Made by a program: the position numbers and the translations under genes
Origin: Bacteroidales bacterium
GTDB lineage: Bacteria > Bacteroidota > Bacteroidia > Bacteroidales > UBA932
Reading direction: 5' to 3'
DNA length: 64,000 nucleotides
NCBI GenBank assembly: GCA_017550655.1
Contig: JAFZOK010000024.1
Span: forward strand, 372,001 to 436,000
Notes under the pieces: model-generated
Database searches by the model: none
Told to the model about the DNA's origin: nothing
What the model saw: only the letters and a program-made list of their open reading frames with translations
Shown here: piece by piece, positions 34,119 to 43,296 of the stretch
Numbering within the stretch: position 1 is the stretch's first letter
Layout: the number at the start of each line of letters is the position of its first letter

Positions 34119-34748
34119 GTGAACCGGATCTTTTTTACTGCTGATCTGCACTTTGGCCATCCAGGCATACTGAAGCATTCTCCTCAACGTCCGTTCTCTG
34201 ATACGGTTGATATAGTGGCTCACGATGAGTGGTTGCTTGATTTGTGGCAAAGAACTGTAGATAAGAGAGATACTATTTATATCCTCGGTGACTTGACTTT
34301 TTTGAAAAGCGGAGAAGCAAAGAGACTTCTTGAGAAATTACCCGGTCGGAAGTTTCTTATAGAAGGGAATCACGATGGTTCCATCAGAGCATATAAGAAT
34401 TACTTCAAGGAGGTCTATCAGATAAAGGAGATGCGGTTTAGACCTACTGTAGCTTCTTTCCTGAAGGAAGATTTAGCAATTGTGATGTGCCATTATCCGC
34501 TGCTGACTTGGAACCAGAAGCCTCGTGGATCAATAATGTTGCATGGACATTGTCATGGAAAACTTGATGAATATAATTCACAGTCAATGGATTTGAGATT
34601 TGATATCGGTATTGATAGCTCTTTGGGAAATCTCAATTTCTTAACATTGGAAGATATTTATAATGCTGCAACCGAGAAGATTAAGCAGTATGGATACAGT
34701 TCTTTTGCAGAATACGCACAATGCAATTACTCTCGCGAATTACGTTAG
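34119..34748 (+). CDS. Calcineurin-like metallophosphoesterase
   Basis: A 209-residue protein beginning with GTG. It shows the metal-binding blocks in order: D-L-H-F-G-H (about 9-14), G-D-L (about 57-59), G-N-H-D (about 83-86), C-H-Y-P (about 129-132) and H-G-H-C-H-G (about 146-151). Members hydrolyse phosphomono- or diesters, including nucleic acids and cyclic nucleotides. The substrate here cannot be told. The gene ends convergently with the minus-strand gene, overlapping it by 4 bases, an unusually tight arrangement. Confidence 0.85.
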   Translation: MNRIFFTADLHFGHPGILKHSPQRPFSDTVDIVAHDEWLLDLWQRTVDKRDTIYILGDLTFLKSGEAKRLLEKLPGRKFLIEGNHDGSIRAYKNYFKEVYQIKEMRFRPTVASFLKEDLAIVMCHYPLLTWNQKPRGSIMLHGHCHGKLDEYNSQSMDLRFDIGIDSSLGNLNFLTLEDIYNAATEKIKQYGYSSFAEYAQCNYSRELR

Positions 34749-36304
34749 ATTGGTTTAAGTTTGAGTTTAAGTATTAATGCCCTCATAGCTTCGTTATAAC
34801 TAGGATAATATTTTTTGCTTTTAGAAGTAGAGTATTCTTTGCCTTTCGTAGGGAGTAAGTAATAATAGCCATTGTAGCCATCCTCTTCATAAACTGATAG
34901 ATAGGTGTTGTATTTCTTTTCTATGAGGTGCCTGATTTCACTAAGTGTCATTGGTGTAACTGCCTCTTCTCGTATTAGATCGTACAGATGGTCCTTAAGC
35001 GGGATTCTTTTATCCAGCTTTAACTTCACGTCTGGCTCCCATTCAGCAAGTCTTATAATCTCATCATACTGGGTTCGGGTTAGTTCGCCCTCTTTGTCAC
35101 AGTCTTCTACAAAAGGCAGGTCTATTACTCCTTCATCATCACCGTTCTGGAGATAATCATGGAAGGTAAAAGGTGAAATGCGTACAGTACCTGTTTCTTC
35201 AAGGATATGCAGTAAATTCTCGGCATCGTAAAAAATAAACGGAACCCCCGTTTCATATAGTGCTATTGCTATCTTCAGCCCCACTTTGTCATGGGCTGAA
35301 TAGCTAATTCCAAAGGTAATAATCCATTTGTCACCAGCATAGTAGCGAGTTGCACCAACGTTCATTCTTGAAAGCCCTAGTTCTCCATAGTGATCCTTTG
35401 CAAAAAGAATGAAATCCTTTTCGCTATCAAGGTCATACTTACTCAGGTCATCATGGAGACTATGACAGGTGTAGTATTTTACATCGTCTTCCTGATCTTC
35501 TGCCGAGTGACATTTCTTTCCGGACCTTGCCCTGCATACCATATCCGCAATTCGATAGTATTTACAAAATGTGCGGATAGACATTGTTTCTAGTGGAGCA
35601 GGAACACCCAATTCCTTCCAATCAACAGAAGAATTGTTCTCCACGGACTCGTATATTTTCTCCCTTCGCAACAGTTCTTTCATTACCCGAATGCAATACT
35701 TTCTATTCTTTATTTTCAGTTTGCGTTCAGGAAGAATACGGTTCAAGTCTTTGCTCTTGATTCTGCCGGAACGCTGTCTATATGGAAGGTCATCATTGAT
35801 GTGTCGGTTGTATGCATCAACGTCTTTTACTATGGCTGCTACTCGTCTTCTTACCAATTGGAGTAGGGGTTTGAAGAACCAACTCTTATCTTCGGGGTAT
35901 GCGTTATTATGGTAGTTCCGGTTGGAAAAAATAACATACCTGTGGTCGCGATCTGATATTTTCAGAAAGGTGAATTCGCGATAGGTTGATGTGACCAGGA
36001 AGAACCATTCCCTCTCGTAGGGGAATTCGCTATTCAGGGCTTCCTTATATTCATCCAAGTTATCACAATCTTCATCTGGGAATCCGGCTTGTTCGTCATC
36101 AAATGCTTTCCACTCTCCGGCTGTGCCGCGTGGAATTTCAAGCCAGATTTTCCGTGCTTCATCATCGTCTATGGGCTCGAAAACCGATAGCATTCTTTGA
36201 ATATCTAGCAGGATACCAACCGATTTGTCATCCAGGTATATGGCATTGTGTAAACTGCGATGAAGAACACTATTAATAATAGGTAGAGTAATTCTGTAAT
36301 TCAT
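34745..36304 (-). CDS. Unknown 519-residue protein, palindrome-linked
   Basis: A soluble charged protein of a family I do not recognise. The middle has a basic cluster (R-Q-R-S-G-R-I-K-S-K-D-L-N-R) and a cysteine-histidine stretch (C-R-A-R-S-G-K-K-C-H and Y-T-C-H-S). The C-terminal end is basic and tyrosine-rich (S-T-S-K-S-K-K-Y-Y-P-S-Y-N-E-A), with a helix before it resembling a winged helix. Its promoter has a perfect -7 box and its own palindrome (36366-36381). It diverges from the AAA+ gene at 36507, and both appear to answer to the same regulator, which might be this protein or another. Confidence 0.7.
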   Translation of the reverse strand: MNYRITLPIINSVLHRSLHNAIYLDDKSVGILLDIQRMLSVFEPIDDDEARKIWLEIPRGTAGEWKAFDDEQAGFPDEDCDNLDEYKEALNSEFPYEREWFFLVTSTYREFTFLKISDRDHRYVIFSNRNYHNNAYPEDKSWFFKPLLQLVRRRVAAIVKDVDAYNRHINDDLPYRQRSGRIKSKDLNRILPERKLKIKNRKYCIRVMKELLRREKIYESVENNSSVDWKELGVPAPLETMSIRTFCKYYRIADMVCRARSGKKCHSAEDQEDDVKYYTCHSLHDDLSKYDLDSEKDFILFAKDHYGELGLSRMNVGATRYYAGDKWIITFGISYSAHDKVGLKIAIALYETGVPFIFYDAENLLHILEETGTVRISPFTFHDYLQNGDDEGVIDLPFVEDCDKEGELTRTQYDEIIRLAEWEPDVKLKLDKRIPLKDHLYDLIREEAVTPMTLSEIRHLIEKKYNTYLSVYEEDGYNGYYYLLPTKGKEYSTSKSKKYYPSYNEAMRALILKLKLKPI

Positions 36305-36330
36305 ATCATAAGATCAAGTATTTCCGAGAG

Positions 36331-36381
36331 CAAAGGTAATGTCTAAGGATGCGTGTATGCAAGTCTTTACAAGCTTGTAAA
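36331..36381 (-). promoter_or_regulatory. Promoter and 16-bp palindromic operator 2 (divergent)
   Basis: On the minus strand, TTTACAAGCTTGTAAA (36366-36381, perfect palindrome) is followed after 31 bases by the TTTG of TACCTTTG (36331-36338), an exact TAnnTTTG -7 box, with the start codon at 36304. The inner 14 bases of the palindrome equal those of the other two copies. Confidence 0.8.
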
Positions 36382-36435
36382 AATTTGCGAATCAGTGAAT
36401 TTTGTATATAGAAATGTAGTTGGATTTTCCAAACT

Positions 36436-36451
36436 ATTACAAGCTTGTAAT
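36436..36451 (+). promoter_or_regulatory. 16-bp palindromic operator 3
   Basis: ATTACAAGCTTGTAAT is identical to operator 1 and also followed by TGCTTTTTT. The TTTGC of the -7 region starts 30 bases later at 36482, giving CATCTTTG. A Shine-Dalgarno-like AAGGAGG (36491-36497) precedes the ATG at 36507, which is unusual for this phylum. Confidence 0.8.
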
Positions 36452-36506
36452 TGCTTTTTTTTTGGATAGAGAAGAGCCATCTTTGCCGAAAAGGAGGATT
36501 CTTTAA

Positions 36507-38624
36507 ATGACGAACAGACATACTAACAAAAGTGCATGTTTGATTGGTCTTGATGGAAAAATCAGTGCTATCAACTGCATTCATACGGCCGCGAAGTTGC
36601 TGAAAGGTAAGCGGTTAACCAACCAAAGCATAAGCAAAGCTATGGAAGCATTATCGGGTTTGGCACAATGTACCGGAATGACGGGGATGGAGCCATTGGT
36701 ATTTGTGCCGGTTTTCGATCGTGATTTGACGGAATCTTCTACAGGAGTTACAGATATTGCAAATTATTACAATTGTCCTGTACTAGATGTTATGATGTAT
36801 TACTCTTATTTGGATGCTTTGGAAAAGGATGGTTTTCTGACATTGGATATGGGGGTACTTGGCTCTCCTTTGAGGCGCAAGTACAGGGTAAATATCAATG
36901 TGCTGGAGGCGATTATCCAAGGGAAAGAAGTTCGGCCCAAGCAAGATTACAAGAGACGTAAACTGAGGAATCAGTACGACTTCTGCCATATCGTTTCTGA
37001 GATGGCGGATACCAGGAAAAAGGAGGGAGTGGATACTCAGATTCTGCTGGGAGATATCATGAAATTAGAGGATGCCTTTTTATCGCTTAATCTCGTCAAG
37101 GCATTGCGTGATAAGAAGATAAATATCGAAAATAGGGCACTATTCTACATAATATGTGATGATTACATATTTTGTTCAGAACGCGAAACATATCTTTCGG
37201 AACTTATGAGTTCTGTGTTTGATTCACCAGGTGACCGTCTGTCTATTCGCTGCTCCTTCTTACAATTGGAGAATCCGCTTATTAAAGAGGATTTGGTGGA
37301 AGGCGTGGGCGAGAATAGCGTCAAACTGACGAATCAAGGCGTTATGTTGTTTTTGGAAGAAAAGGCCAATGCATTCGTTAAATCTATTGAAGGCCTTGAT
37401 TGTTATGGCTTTGCGTCTGCCATAAATAAGATATTCCAGGATGCAGACGAAAATCGGCCAGGATTCTCGGAAGAAATAAGGAAGAAGCTATTCCGTCTAG
37501 AGTTGTCTAATCGTCATCTCCCTTTTGTGGACAAACTAAAAACTAACTATGATCAGTTGGATTGTTTTCTTTTCTATTTGGTCTGTTATGAGTGCATGAA
37601 AGATAGTTCACTTGATTTGGGAAGCCTTAATTCTATCTACCCTAAAGCACAATCGGTGAGGATGGTACACATGTTAAAGTCTAACGAACACCCGCTTCAA
37701 AAGGCTAAATTAGTGGAGTGCAGTAAGCAGGGCTTTTTTGACAGGTCTGCCCTTACACTTACAGATAACGGTAAGAGGCTTTTCTTTGGCGAAGATGCCA
37801 GAAATTTCATGGAGAAAGTAGGAGGAAGGGATTTCTTCCTTCCGGAAAAAATTGTAGAAAGGAAGCTCTTTTTTTGCGAGGAGGTTCAAGCCCAACTGGA
37901 TCTTTTACAAAAAAGTCTAGAGGAGGATCACTTTGCAATGCTTCGTAAGCGTTTGGAAGAAAAAGGTATGCATACGGGAATCGCCGCCCTGCTCTATGGG
38001 CCTTCAGGTACAGGTAAAACAGAAAGCGTCATGCAGATTGCAAAGGCTACTGGCAGGGCTATATACCATGTTGATATCAGTTCTACAAAATCTTGCTGGT
38101 TTGGAGAAAGCGAAAAACTCATTAAGGATGTTTTTAAAAAGTACGAAGACATCTGTAGAAATAGCGAAAAACATCCAATTTTGCTTTTCAATGAAGCTGA
38201 TGGCATCTTTTCTAAGCGAAAAGATTCTGATTCTTCCAATGTGGCGCAGACGGAAAATACCATCCAAAACATTATTTTGGAAGAAATGGAGCGCCTTGAC
38301 GGCATTCTTATTGCCACTACTAATATGGCTGATAATCTGGATGGTGCTTTTGAAAGACGTTTCCTTTTCAAAATCAGATATGACAGGCCTGTACTCGAAG
38401 CTAGAAAATGCATTTGGCTCTCAAAAATGCCATCGCTTTCAAATGATGACGTTCAGACTTTGGCCTCTGAATTTACATTTAGTGGGGGCGAAATTGATAA
38501 CATTGCCCGTAAAGCCACCATTATGGAAGTTCTAAGAGGTAGGTCGCCTATGCTTCAAGAGCTTAAGAGTCTTTGCCGGGAAGAAAAAATGCATGGTAAA
38601 AGTGCTCGGATAGGATATTCTTGA
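36507..38624 (+). CDS. AAA+ ATPase 2 of the palindrome-linked group
   Basis: A 705-residue protein. The first 480 residues are helical, with winged-helix-like pieces but no clear motif. The AAA+ module lies at about 490-650: G-P-S-G-T-G-K-T (Walker A), a substrate-loop-like W-F-G-E-S-E-K-L, and I-L-L-F-N-E-A-D-G-I as Walker B, where asparagine replaces the usual first aspartate. It continues I-A-T-T-N-M (sensor 1) and F-E-R-R-F (arginine fingers). This is the FtsH/Vps4-like group often used for remodelling. Its regulation by the same palindrome as the AAA+ gene at 32912 suggests that the two work together. Confidence 0.8.
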   Translation: MTNRHTNKSACLIGLDGKISAINCIHTAAKLLKGKRLTNQSISKAMEALSGLAQCTGMTGMEPLVFVPVFDRDLTESSTGVTDIANYYNCPVLDVMMYYSYLDALEKDGFLTLDMGVLGSPLRRKYRVNINVLEAIIQGKEVRPKQDYKRRKLRNQYDFCHIVSEMADTRKKEGVDTQILLGDIMKLEDAFLSLNLVKALRDKKINIENRALFYIICDDYIFCSERETYLSELMSSVFDSPGDRLSIRCSFLQLENPLIKEDLVEGVGENSVKLTNQGVMLFLEEKANAFVKSIEGLDCYGFASAINKIFQDADENRPGFSEEIRKKLFRLELSNRHLPFVDKLKTNYDQLDCFLFYLVCYECMKDSSLDLGSLNSIYPKAQSVRMVHMLKSNEHPLQKAKLVECSKQGFFDRSALTLTDNGKRLFFGEDARNFMEKVGGRDFFLPEKIVERKLFFCEEVQAQLDLLQKSLEEDHFAMLRKRLEEKGMHTGIAALLYGPSGTGKTESVMQIAKATGRAIYHVDISSTKSCWFGESEKLIKDVFKKYEDICRNSEKHPILLFNEADGIFSKRKDSDSSNVAQTENTIQNIILEEMERLDGILIATTNMADNLDGAFERRFLFKIRYDRPVLEARKCIWLSKMPSLSNDDVQTLASEFTFSGGEIDNIARKATIMEVLRGRSPMLQELKSLCREEKMHGKSARIGYS

Positions 38625-38654
38625 TTTGGTGACGGTTTTGTTTAAATTTGCGTT

Positions 38655-39245
38655 ATGGGAACAATGGCTTCTGTTGAGGCGCGTTTAGCGTGGATGTTGC
38701 TCTTTTCGGGGGAAGAAGGATTACTCAAAGAGAGTCCTGTGGGCTATGGGTATAGTCTGGAAGAGATGGATGCTGAAGAACTCTTTGCCCTAATGAGGCA
38801 GATTCAAGATAGATTGCAGGTGTTGGGATTGGAAGATAAAACGGGTCAGGAACCTCGCAAGCTGTATATAGATACTCACTATAAAATTCGTATTGATACC
38901 CCTGACGGGCTGGAACTTCCTCTTAGACCGCTTGTGAAGGCTTTGTTTATTCTTTTTCTGAAGCATCCGGAGGGAATAATCTTAAAACAAAGGGACAATT
39001 ATCGGCAGGAATTGGAAAATATCTATGGAATAATCGCTCCGGCTGTTTCCAAAGATGATATTTGCGAACGGGTTAAGCGATTAGTGGATCTTTCGGACAA
39101 TTCTTTCAGCGAAAAGGCCTCTGTCCTAAATGCCAGATTGGACAGCATCTTTGGTCCTACGCAATCAATGTACTATAAGATTAAAGGCGCCAACGGCTAT
39201 CCAAGGAGTATTCCATTGGACCCGCTTCTTGTGGAGTGGAAATAG
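38655..39245 (+). CDS. Unknown protein, possible winged-helix
   Basis: A 196-residue protein starting 30 bases after the AAA+ gene. The middle part L-P-L-R-P-L-V-K-A-L-F-I-L-F-L-K-H-P-E-G-I resembles the start of an OmpR-like winged-helix domain, followed by helical D-N-Y-R-Q-E-L-E-N-I-Y and the recognition-helix-like S-E-K-A-S-V-L-N-A-R-L-D. It could be the regulator of the three palindromic promoters, but that is a guess. The 97 bases after it hold no gene. Confidence 0.6.
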   Translation: MGTMASVEARLAWMLLFSGEEGLLKESPVGYGYSLEEMDAEELFALMRQIQDRLQVLGLEDKTGQEPRKLYIDTHYKIRIDTPDGLELPLRPLVKALFILFLKHPEGIILKQRDNYRQELENIYGIIAPAVSKDDICERVKRLVDLSDNSFSEKASVLNARLDSIFGPTQSMYYKIKGANGYPRSIPLDPLLVEWK

Positions 39246-39342
39246 AGTTCTAGTGTTGGGCTATGGTGCGGGAGATACGCTCTCTATTGCTCAAATGAAG
39301 TGTTTTGAGTAAATTTGTAGGTTAAGTTAGAACCTGCTTTGA

Positions 39343-40548
39343 ATGAAACGGTCCCGTTATCCATATCAGTATGAAGATGCTGTGGGGCTCCACGGTTTTA
39401 CGGAACCGGGGGTGGACAGCAGTGCCCATCTGGAGCCGGGGTTGGCGGATAATCCGGACCTTAAGCGGATGATGGAGGCCATCGGGGAGATGAAAGTGGT
39501 GGAGACTCTGGAGTGGATAAAGTCTCATCGCGGAGAATTCTCTTCATCCTCAGCGATTTATGACGGCGCAGACGGAAATGATGTCTCCGGGTTGAAGGAT
39601 ATGGTAAGCGGAGTGGGAAAGGATGTGGATGCTGGGAAGCGTCTGATTGTACTGACTGCGGGGCTGGATGAAGTGAAAGAACTGAATCTGCTGCTTAACA
39701 ATGCGTCTGAATTGCTGGAGAAGGGTGGTTACATTTGGGTGCATACCCGTACTTCCGGGAGCCGCAAGGCCAGCATTTTGTCTGGCAAGCCGCCTGTGAT
39801 ACGCAACATTGTGGTGTTTTTCTGGTACCTGTGGTACAGGGTGTTCCCGAAACTGAGGATGACCAGATGGCTGTACAACTGGTATGAAAGGATTTCCGGG
39901 AGGGTAAACCGCTGCTATCACAGGGTGGAGGTTTTGGGAAGGCTGTGCCGTGCGGGGTTTGAGATTGTGGATGAAGACTACAGGCACGGGCACTTTTATG
40001 TTGTGGGGCGCAAGGTCAAGGCCCCGATTTGGGACAACGAGCCTACAGGCAGCCCGATTATCAAACTGCTGAGAGTTGGAAAGGGAGGGCTGCTGATCCC
40101 GGTTTTCAAGTTCCGTACAATGCACTCTTACTCAGAGTATTTGCAGGCATATATCTATAAGTACAACAACCTTGCGTCTGGAGGAAAGTTTGCGAATGAC
40201 TATCGGGTGGCCGGGTACGGAAAGATATTGAGGAAGTTCTGGCTGGACGAGCTACCGATGGTGGTAAACCTATTTAGAGGAGACGTTAAGATTGTGGGAG
40301 TGAGGCCTATATCCAGGCAATACTTCTCTCTTTACAGTTCTGAAATGCAGCAGCTTAGGGTTAAGGTTAAGCCCGGGCTCATTCCTCCGTTCTACTATGA
40401 GAAGAAGCGTCCGGAAGGTATAGAGGAGGTTCAGGAAAGCGAGAGAAGATACACGGAAGCGTATCTGAAGAATCCGCTGCGTACGGACTGGCGTTACTTC
40501 TGCGGAACAATAGGCAACATTCTCTTTCGCGGAGCAAGAAGCAAATGA
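39343..40548 (+). CDS. Sugar transferase (Bac_transf) with degenerate methyltransferase-like N-terminus
   Basis: A 401-residue protein. The C-terminal 170 residues are a polyprenol-phosphate sugar transferase: F-K-F-R-T-M-H (about 263-269), L-R-K-F-W-L-D-E-L-P, then G-D-V-K-I-V-G-V-R-P. Such proteins attach the first sugar phosphate to undecaprenyl phosphate. The first 225 residues look like a SAM-methyltransferase fold without its glycine loop (L-E-K-G-G-Y-I-W-V-H-T-R-T, then R-A-G-F-E-I-V-D-E-D). No multi-spanning membrane domain is present. It opens the polysaccharide locus, which then runs almost gaplessly on one strand. Confidence 0.85.
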   Translation: MKRSRYPYQYEDAVGLHGFTEPGVDSSAHLEPGLADNPDLKRMMEAIGEMKVVETLEWIKSHRGEFSSSSAIYDGADGNDVSGLKDMVSGVGKDVDAGKRLIVLTAGLDEVKELNLLLNNASELLEKGGYIWVHTRTSGSRKASILSGKPPVIRNIVVFFWYLWYRVFPKLRMTRWLYNWYERISGRVNRCYHRVEVLGRLCRAGFEIVDEDYRHGHFYVVGRKVKAPIWDNEPTGSPIIKLLRVGKGGLLIPVFKFRTMHSYSEYLQAYIYKYNNLASGGKFANDYRVAGYGKILRKFWLDELPMVVNLFRGDVKIVGVRPISRQYFSLYSSEMQQLRVKVKPGLIPPFYYEKKRPEGIEEVQESERRYTEAYLKNPLRTDWRYFCGTIGNILFRGARSK

Positions 40549-40573
40549 TTGCGTTGTGAATTGATTTGTTTAA

Positions 40574-42019
40574 ATGGCAGAGACGTTAAATACAAAGATA
40601 GTCAAGGGAGTAAGTTGGAGTCTTATAGAGACTTTTGTGGCTTATTTCATCAGGTTTTTTATAGGCATACTGCTGGCAAGGATACTGATGCCGTCCGATT
40701 TTGGACTGATTGGAATGATTACCATATTCATTGCCATATCTGACGTTTTTGTAAAGGCGGGATTCGGGCAGGCGTTCATAAGGAAGAAAGACACCTCCAC
40801 TGTCGATGCGAATACGGTATTCTTCATCAATCTGAGCATATCTGTCGCGATATATATAATTCTCTTTTTTGCAGCACCTTATATTGCTTCCTATTTCCAC
40901 GAGGAGAGGCTTGTGCACCTGGTCAGGGTTCTCTGCCTTGTAATCATTGTAAACTCCTTTAACGTAATACAGCACTCCATAATCAGGAAGGAGATGCAGT
41001 TCAAGAGGAAGGCTATTCTGACAGTTACCTCTTCTCTTGTGTCCGGAGTAGTGGGAGTTCTGTGCGCATATAAGGGAATGGGAGTGTGGAGCCTTGTGAT
41101 ACAGCAGCTTACAAACAAGATAGTTTTGTGCATACTTTTCTATTCCACATCCGAGTGGAGGCCTACATTCAAGTTCTCCGGCCAGGTGGCAAGGAAGATG
41201 TTCTCTTACGGAAGCTGGCTTCTTCTAGCGGACTTGCTGTTGACTGTCATGAACAATTTCTACAAGATTTTCATAGGAAGGTATCACAGCTCCCAGGAAT
41301 TGGGGTACTATGAGCGCTCCAGACAGTTCCAGGCTATGGTGGCAGATACGTTTTCCTGGGTGTTCGGAATTGTGGCGTTCCCTTCATTCACAAAAGTTCA
41401 GGACAGTTTCTCTGCGATGCTGGATATGGCCAAGAAGTTTGTGAGGTATTCCGCTTACCTGATATATCCGATTCTTTGCATTATTTTGGTAGTCAGCGAG
41501 CCGATGATCCATCTACTGCTTACGGACAAGTGGCTTCCAGCGGTTCCATACCTGAAGATCCTGTGCGTTGTGGGAATGGTGGTTCCATTGAGCTTCTTCC
41601 TAAACCCATATCTGCAGGCCGCGGGTTATTCCAAACTAGTTTTCCTGAGTACTGTGTTTACAGCGATACTTAGGGTGCTTAATGTGGTGCTGACATTCTC
41701 ATACGGAGTTAAGGCCCTGCTGATCGGGGAGATATTTGTGCTGCTGCTGAATCTAGTGGTCTTCTCCCTGCTGTCTGACAAGAAGATGAAGGGCAACAAT
41801 TACCTGAAGACACTGCCGGGCCTTTGGCCATGCTTTGTTGCTACGGGAGCGATTCTTCTTCTAGGCATTCTGGTAATGCACATTATGCACTCGTCTGCGG
41901 AATGGATCCAGCTGGTGGCTACTGCCGCCGCAATGGGTTCTGCATACATAATACTCCTCTTCCTGCTGGACAGGAAAAACCTTAAGGTACTGATTCAACA
42001 CATGGTAAAGATTATTTAA
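40574..42019 (+). CDS. Wzx-type lipid-linked oligosaccharide flippase
   Basis: A 481-residue integral membrane protein with about 12 hydrophobic helices, of the WzxC/TuaB branch of MOP exporters. The start K-G-V-S-W-S-L-I-E-T-F and L-A-R-I-L-M-P-S-D-F-G-L-I-G-M are characteristic. It would flip undecaprenyl-linked repeat units across the inner membrane. The stop overlaps the next start by one base (TAATG). Confidence 0.85.
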   Translation: MAETLNTKIVKGVSWSLIETFVAYFIRFFIGILLARILMPSDFGLIGMITIFIAISDVFVKAGFGQAFIRKKDTSTVDANTVFFINLSISVAIYIILFFAAPYIASYFHEERLVHLVRVLCLVIIVNSFNVIQHSIIRKEMQFKRKAILTVTSSLVSGVVGVLCAYKGMGVWSLVIQQLTNKIVLCILFYSTSEWRPTFKFSGQVARKMFSYGSWLLLADLLLTVMNNFYKIFIGRYHSSQELGYYERSRQFQAMVADTFSWVFGIVAFPSFTKVQDSFSAMLDMAKKFVRYSAYLIYPILCIILVVSEPMIHLLLTDKWLPAVPYLKILCVVGMVVPLSFFLNPYLQAAGYSKLVFLSTVFTAILRVLNVVLTFSYGVKALLIGEIFVLLLNLVVFSLLSDKKMKGNNYLKTLPGLWPCFVATGAILLLGILVMHIMHSSAEWIQLVATAAAMGSAYIILLFLLDRKNLKVLIQHMVKII

Positions 42020-43296
42020 TGGGGCTTCTGTTCTTACTGTTGATGCTGGTGGCGATATTCTTCTTTGTGTTTTCAAAGAAGAGCGGGGCGATATTGGCCT
42101 TGGCCGTATTGTTCCCGGAGATGACCGGCATCATACTGAACAGGGCAGGACTGGAAGGGTTTAACATGCTCTTCCGCTATTCTCTTTACATTGTGGTGTT
42201 TGTGATGAACATAGATGTCCTCAAATATGGCATCAAGCGGCTGTGGGGAGACCTCACGTCCATACTCTTCTATGCAGTTATCATTACAATGTTGGTGCTG
42301 AACCTGTTCATTGTGGGGAGGGCTAGGTACGATACAGATGTGGCTGATTTCCAGATGAATGTCATTCTTAGGGTGTTTGTGCCGTATGTTGTCGTACTGC
42401 TTACACTCATCAACAGGAAGAACATAATGGATTTCTGCAAGTCCATTCCGGTGTGGGGTATGATGTTCTTCGGGGTGTTCTTCCTGCTGATCGGTATGGG
42501 CGGAATCGTGATAGAGGACAGAATGACAATCGAGGAGGCTACTGGAATAGGGCCGATAGAGCTGTCCAGATTTTCAGGCCTTATCATAATTGCCTGCACT
42601 GTCTTTCTGATTGATTCGAAATCAAGGCTGCAACCGGTCTATATTGCGATGATCCTAATAGGATTGTTCCTGCTGTTCCTTTCATCGCAGAGGGGGTCTA
42701 TCCTTGGAGTGGCCTTTTCTGTTTTGATTGTGCTATATTACTTCTTGGCTAGAAGGGGGCGTCCCGGAACCCTTGTCATTGCTCTGGTTTTTCTGGTTAT
42801 TATTTCCCTTATACTTCTGGAACAGTTTCATTTCAGCTTCCTCAGCAGATTTGTTGAACTTGAAGATTTTGAGGAGTCCAACAGGTTTTTTGACTATGGC
42901 TTTTCCTGGGCTGCATTTTCCAAGAACCATTATTTCTGGGGACTGGGCAGTATGGGATATTACTACTTTATGGATGAGTTAAGGTCTTATCCGCATAACT
43001 TTGTTCTGGAACAGATGGTTGAGTATGGCATAGTGGGACTTGTCTTTGCCATAACGCTTCTGGTACAGGGCTTCAGAAGCAGTTTCAGGCTGTTCAGGAA
43101 CTTCAATACTCCGGGAGCTATAAAGACTATTCCGGCAATGTGGATTATGATGCTTGCTTCTGTTCTTGTCAGCGGTAGTTTTCTTTCGAATTATTCGTTT
43201 ATGGTCTTGACAGCCACATTGCTGTCTGCAGACGCATGTTATAAAGATGAAAATGAATTCCCAAAGACTGTTATATATAAGCGGGCACAACTCTGA
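42019..43296 (+). CDS. O-antigen ligase/polymerase (Wzy-like) membrane protein
   Basis: A 425-residue protein with 10 or more hydrophobic segments and a large loop (about 275-320: F-L-S-R-F-V-E-L-E-D-F-E-E-S-N-R-F-F-D). This is the layout of the Wzy_C/WaaL family, where the loop holds the catalytic arginine and histidine; here S-Y-P-H-N-F near residue 330 fits. It should polymerise or ligate the repeat unit outside the inner membrane. It starts within the stop codon of the flippase. Confidence 0.8.
   Translation: MGLLFLLLMLVAIFFFVFSKKSGAILALAVLFPEMTGIILNRAGLEGFNMLFRYSLYIVVFVMNIDVLKYGIKRLWGDLTSILFYAVIITMLVLNLFIVGRARYDTDVADFQMNVILRVFVPYVVVLLTLINRKNIMDFCKSIPVWGMMFFGVFFLLIGMGGIVIEDRMTIEEATGIGPIELSRFSGLIIIACTVFLIDSKSRLQPVYIAMILIGLFLLFLSSQRGSILGVAFSVLIVLYYFLARRGRPGTLVIALVFLVIISLILLEQFHFSFLSRFVELEDFEESNRFFDYGFSWAAFSKNHYFWGLGSMGYYYFMDELRSYPHNFVLEQMVEYGIVGLVFAITLLVQGFRSSFRLFRNFNTPGAIKTIPAMWIMMLASVLVSGSFLSNYSFMVLTATLLSADACYKDENEFPKTVIYKRAQL

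Noticed and set aside
32912-38624. Prophage
   Set aside because: AAA+ ATPases and a phosphoesterase alone do not make a phage; no capsid, terminase, portal, tail or integrase gene is present.
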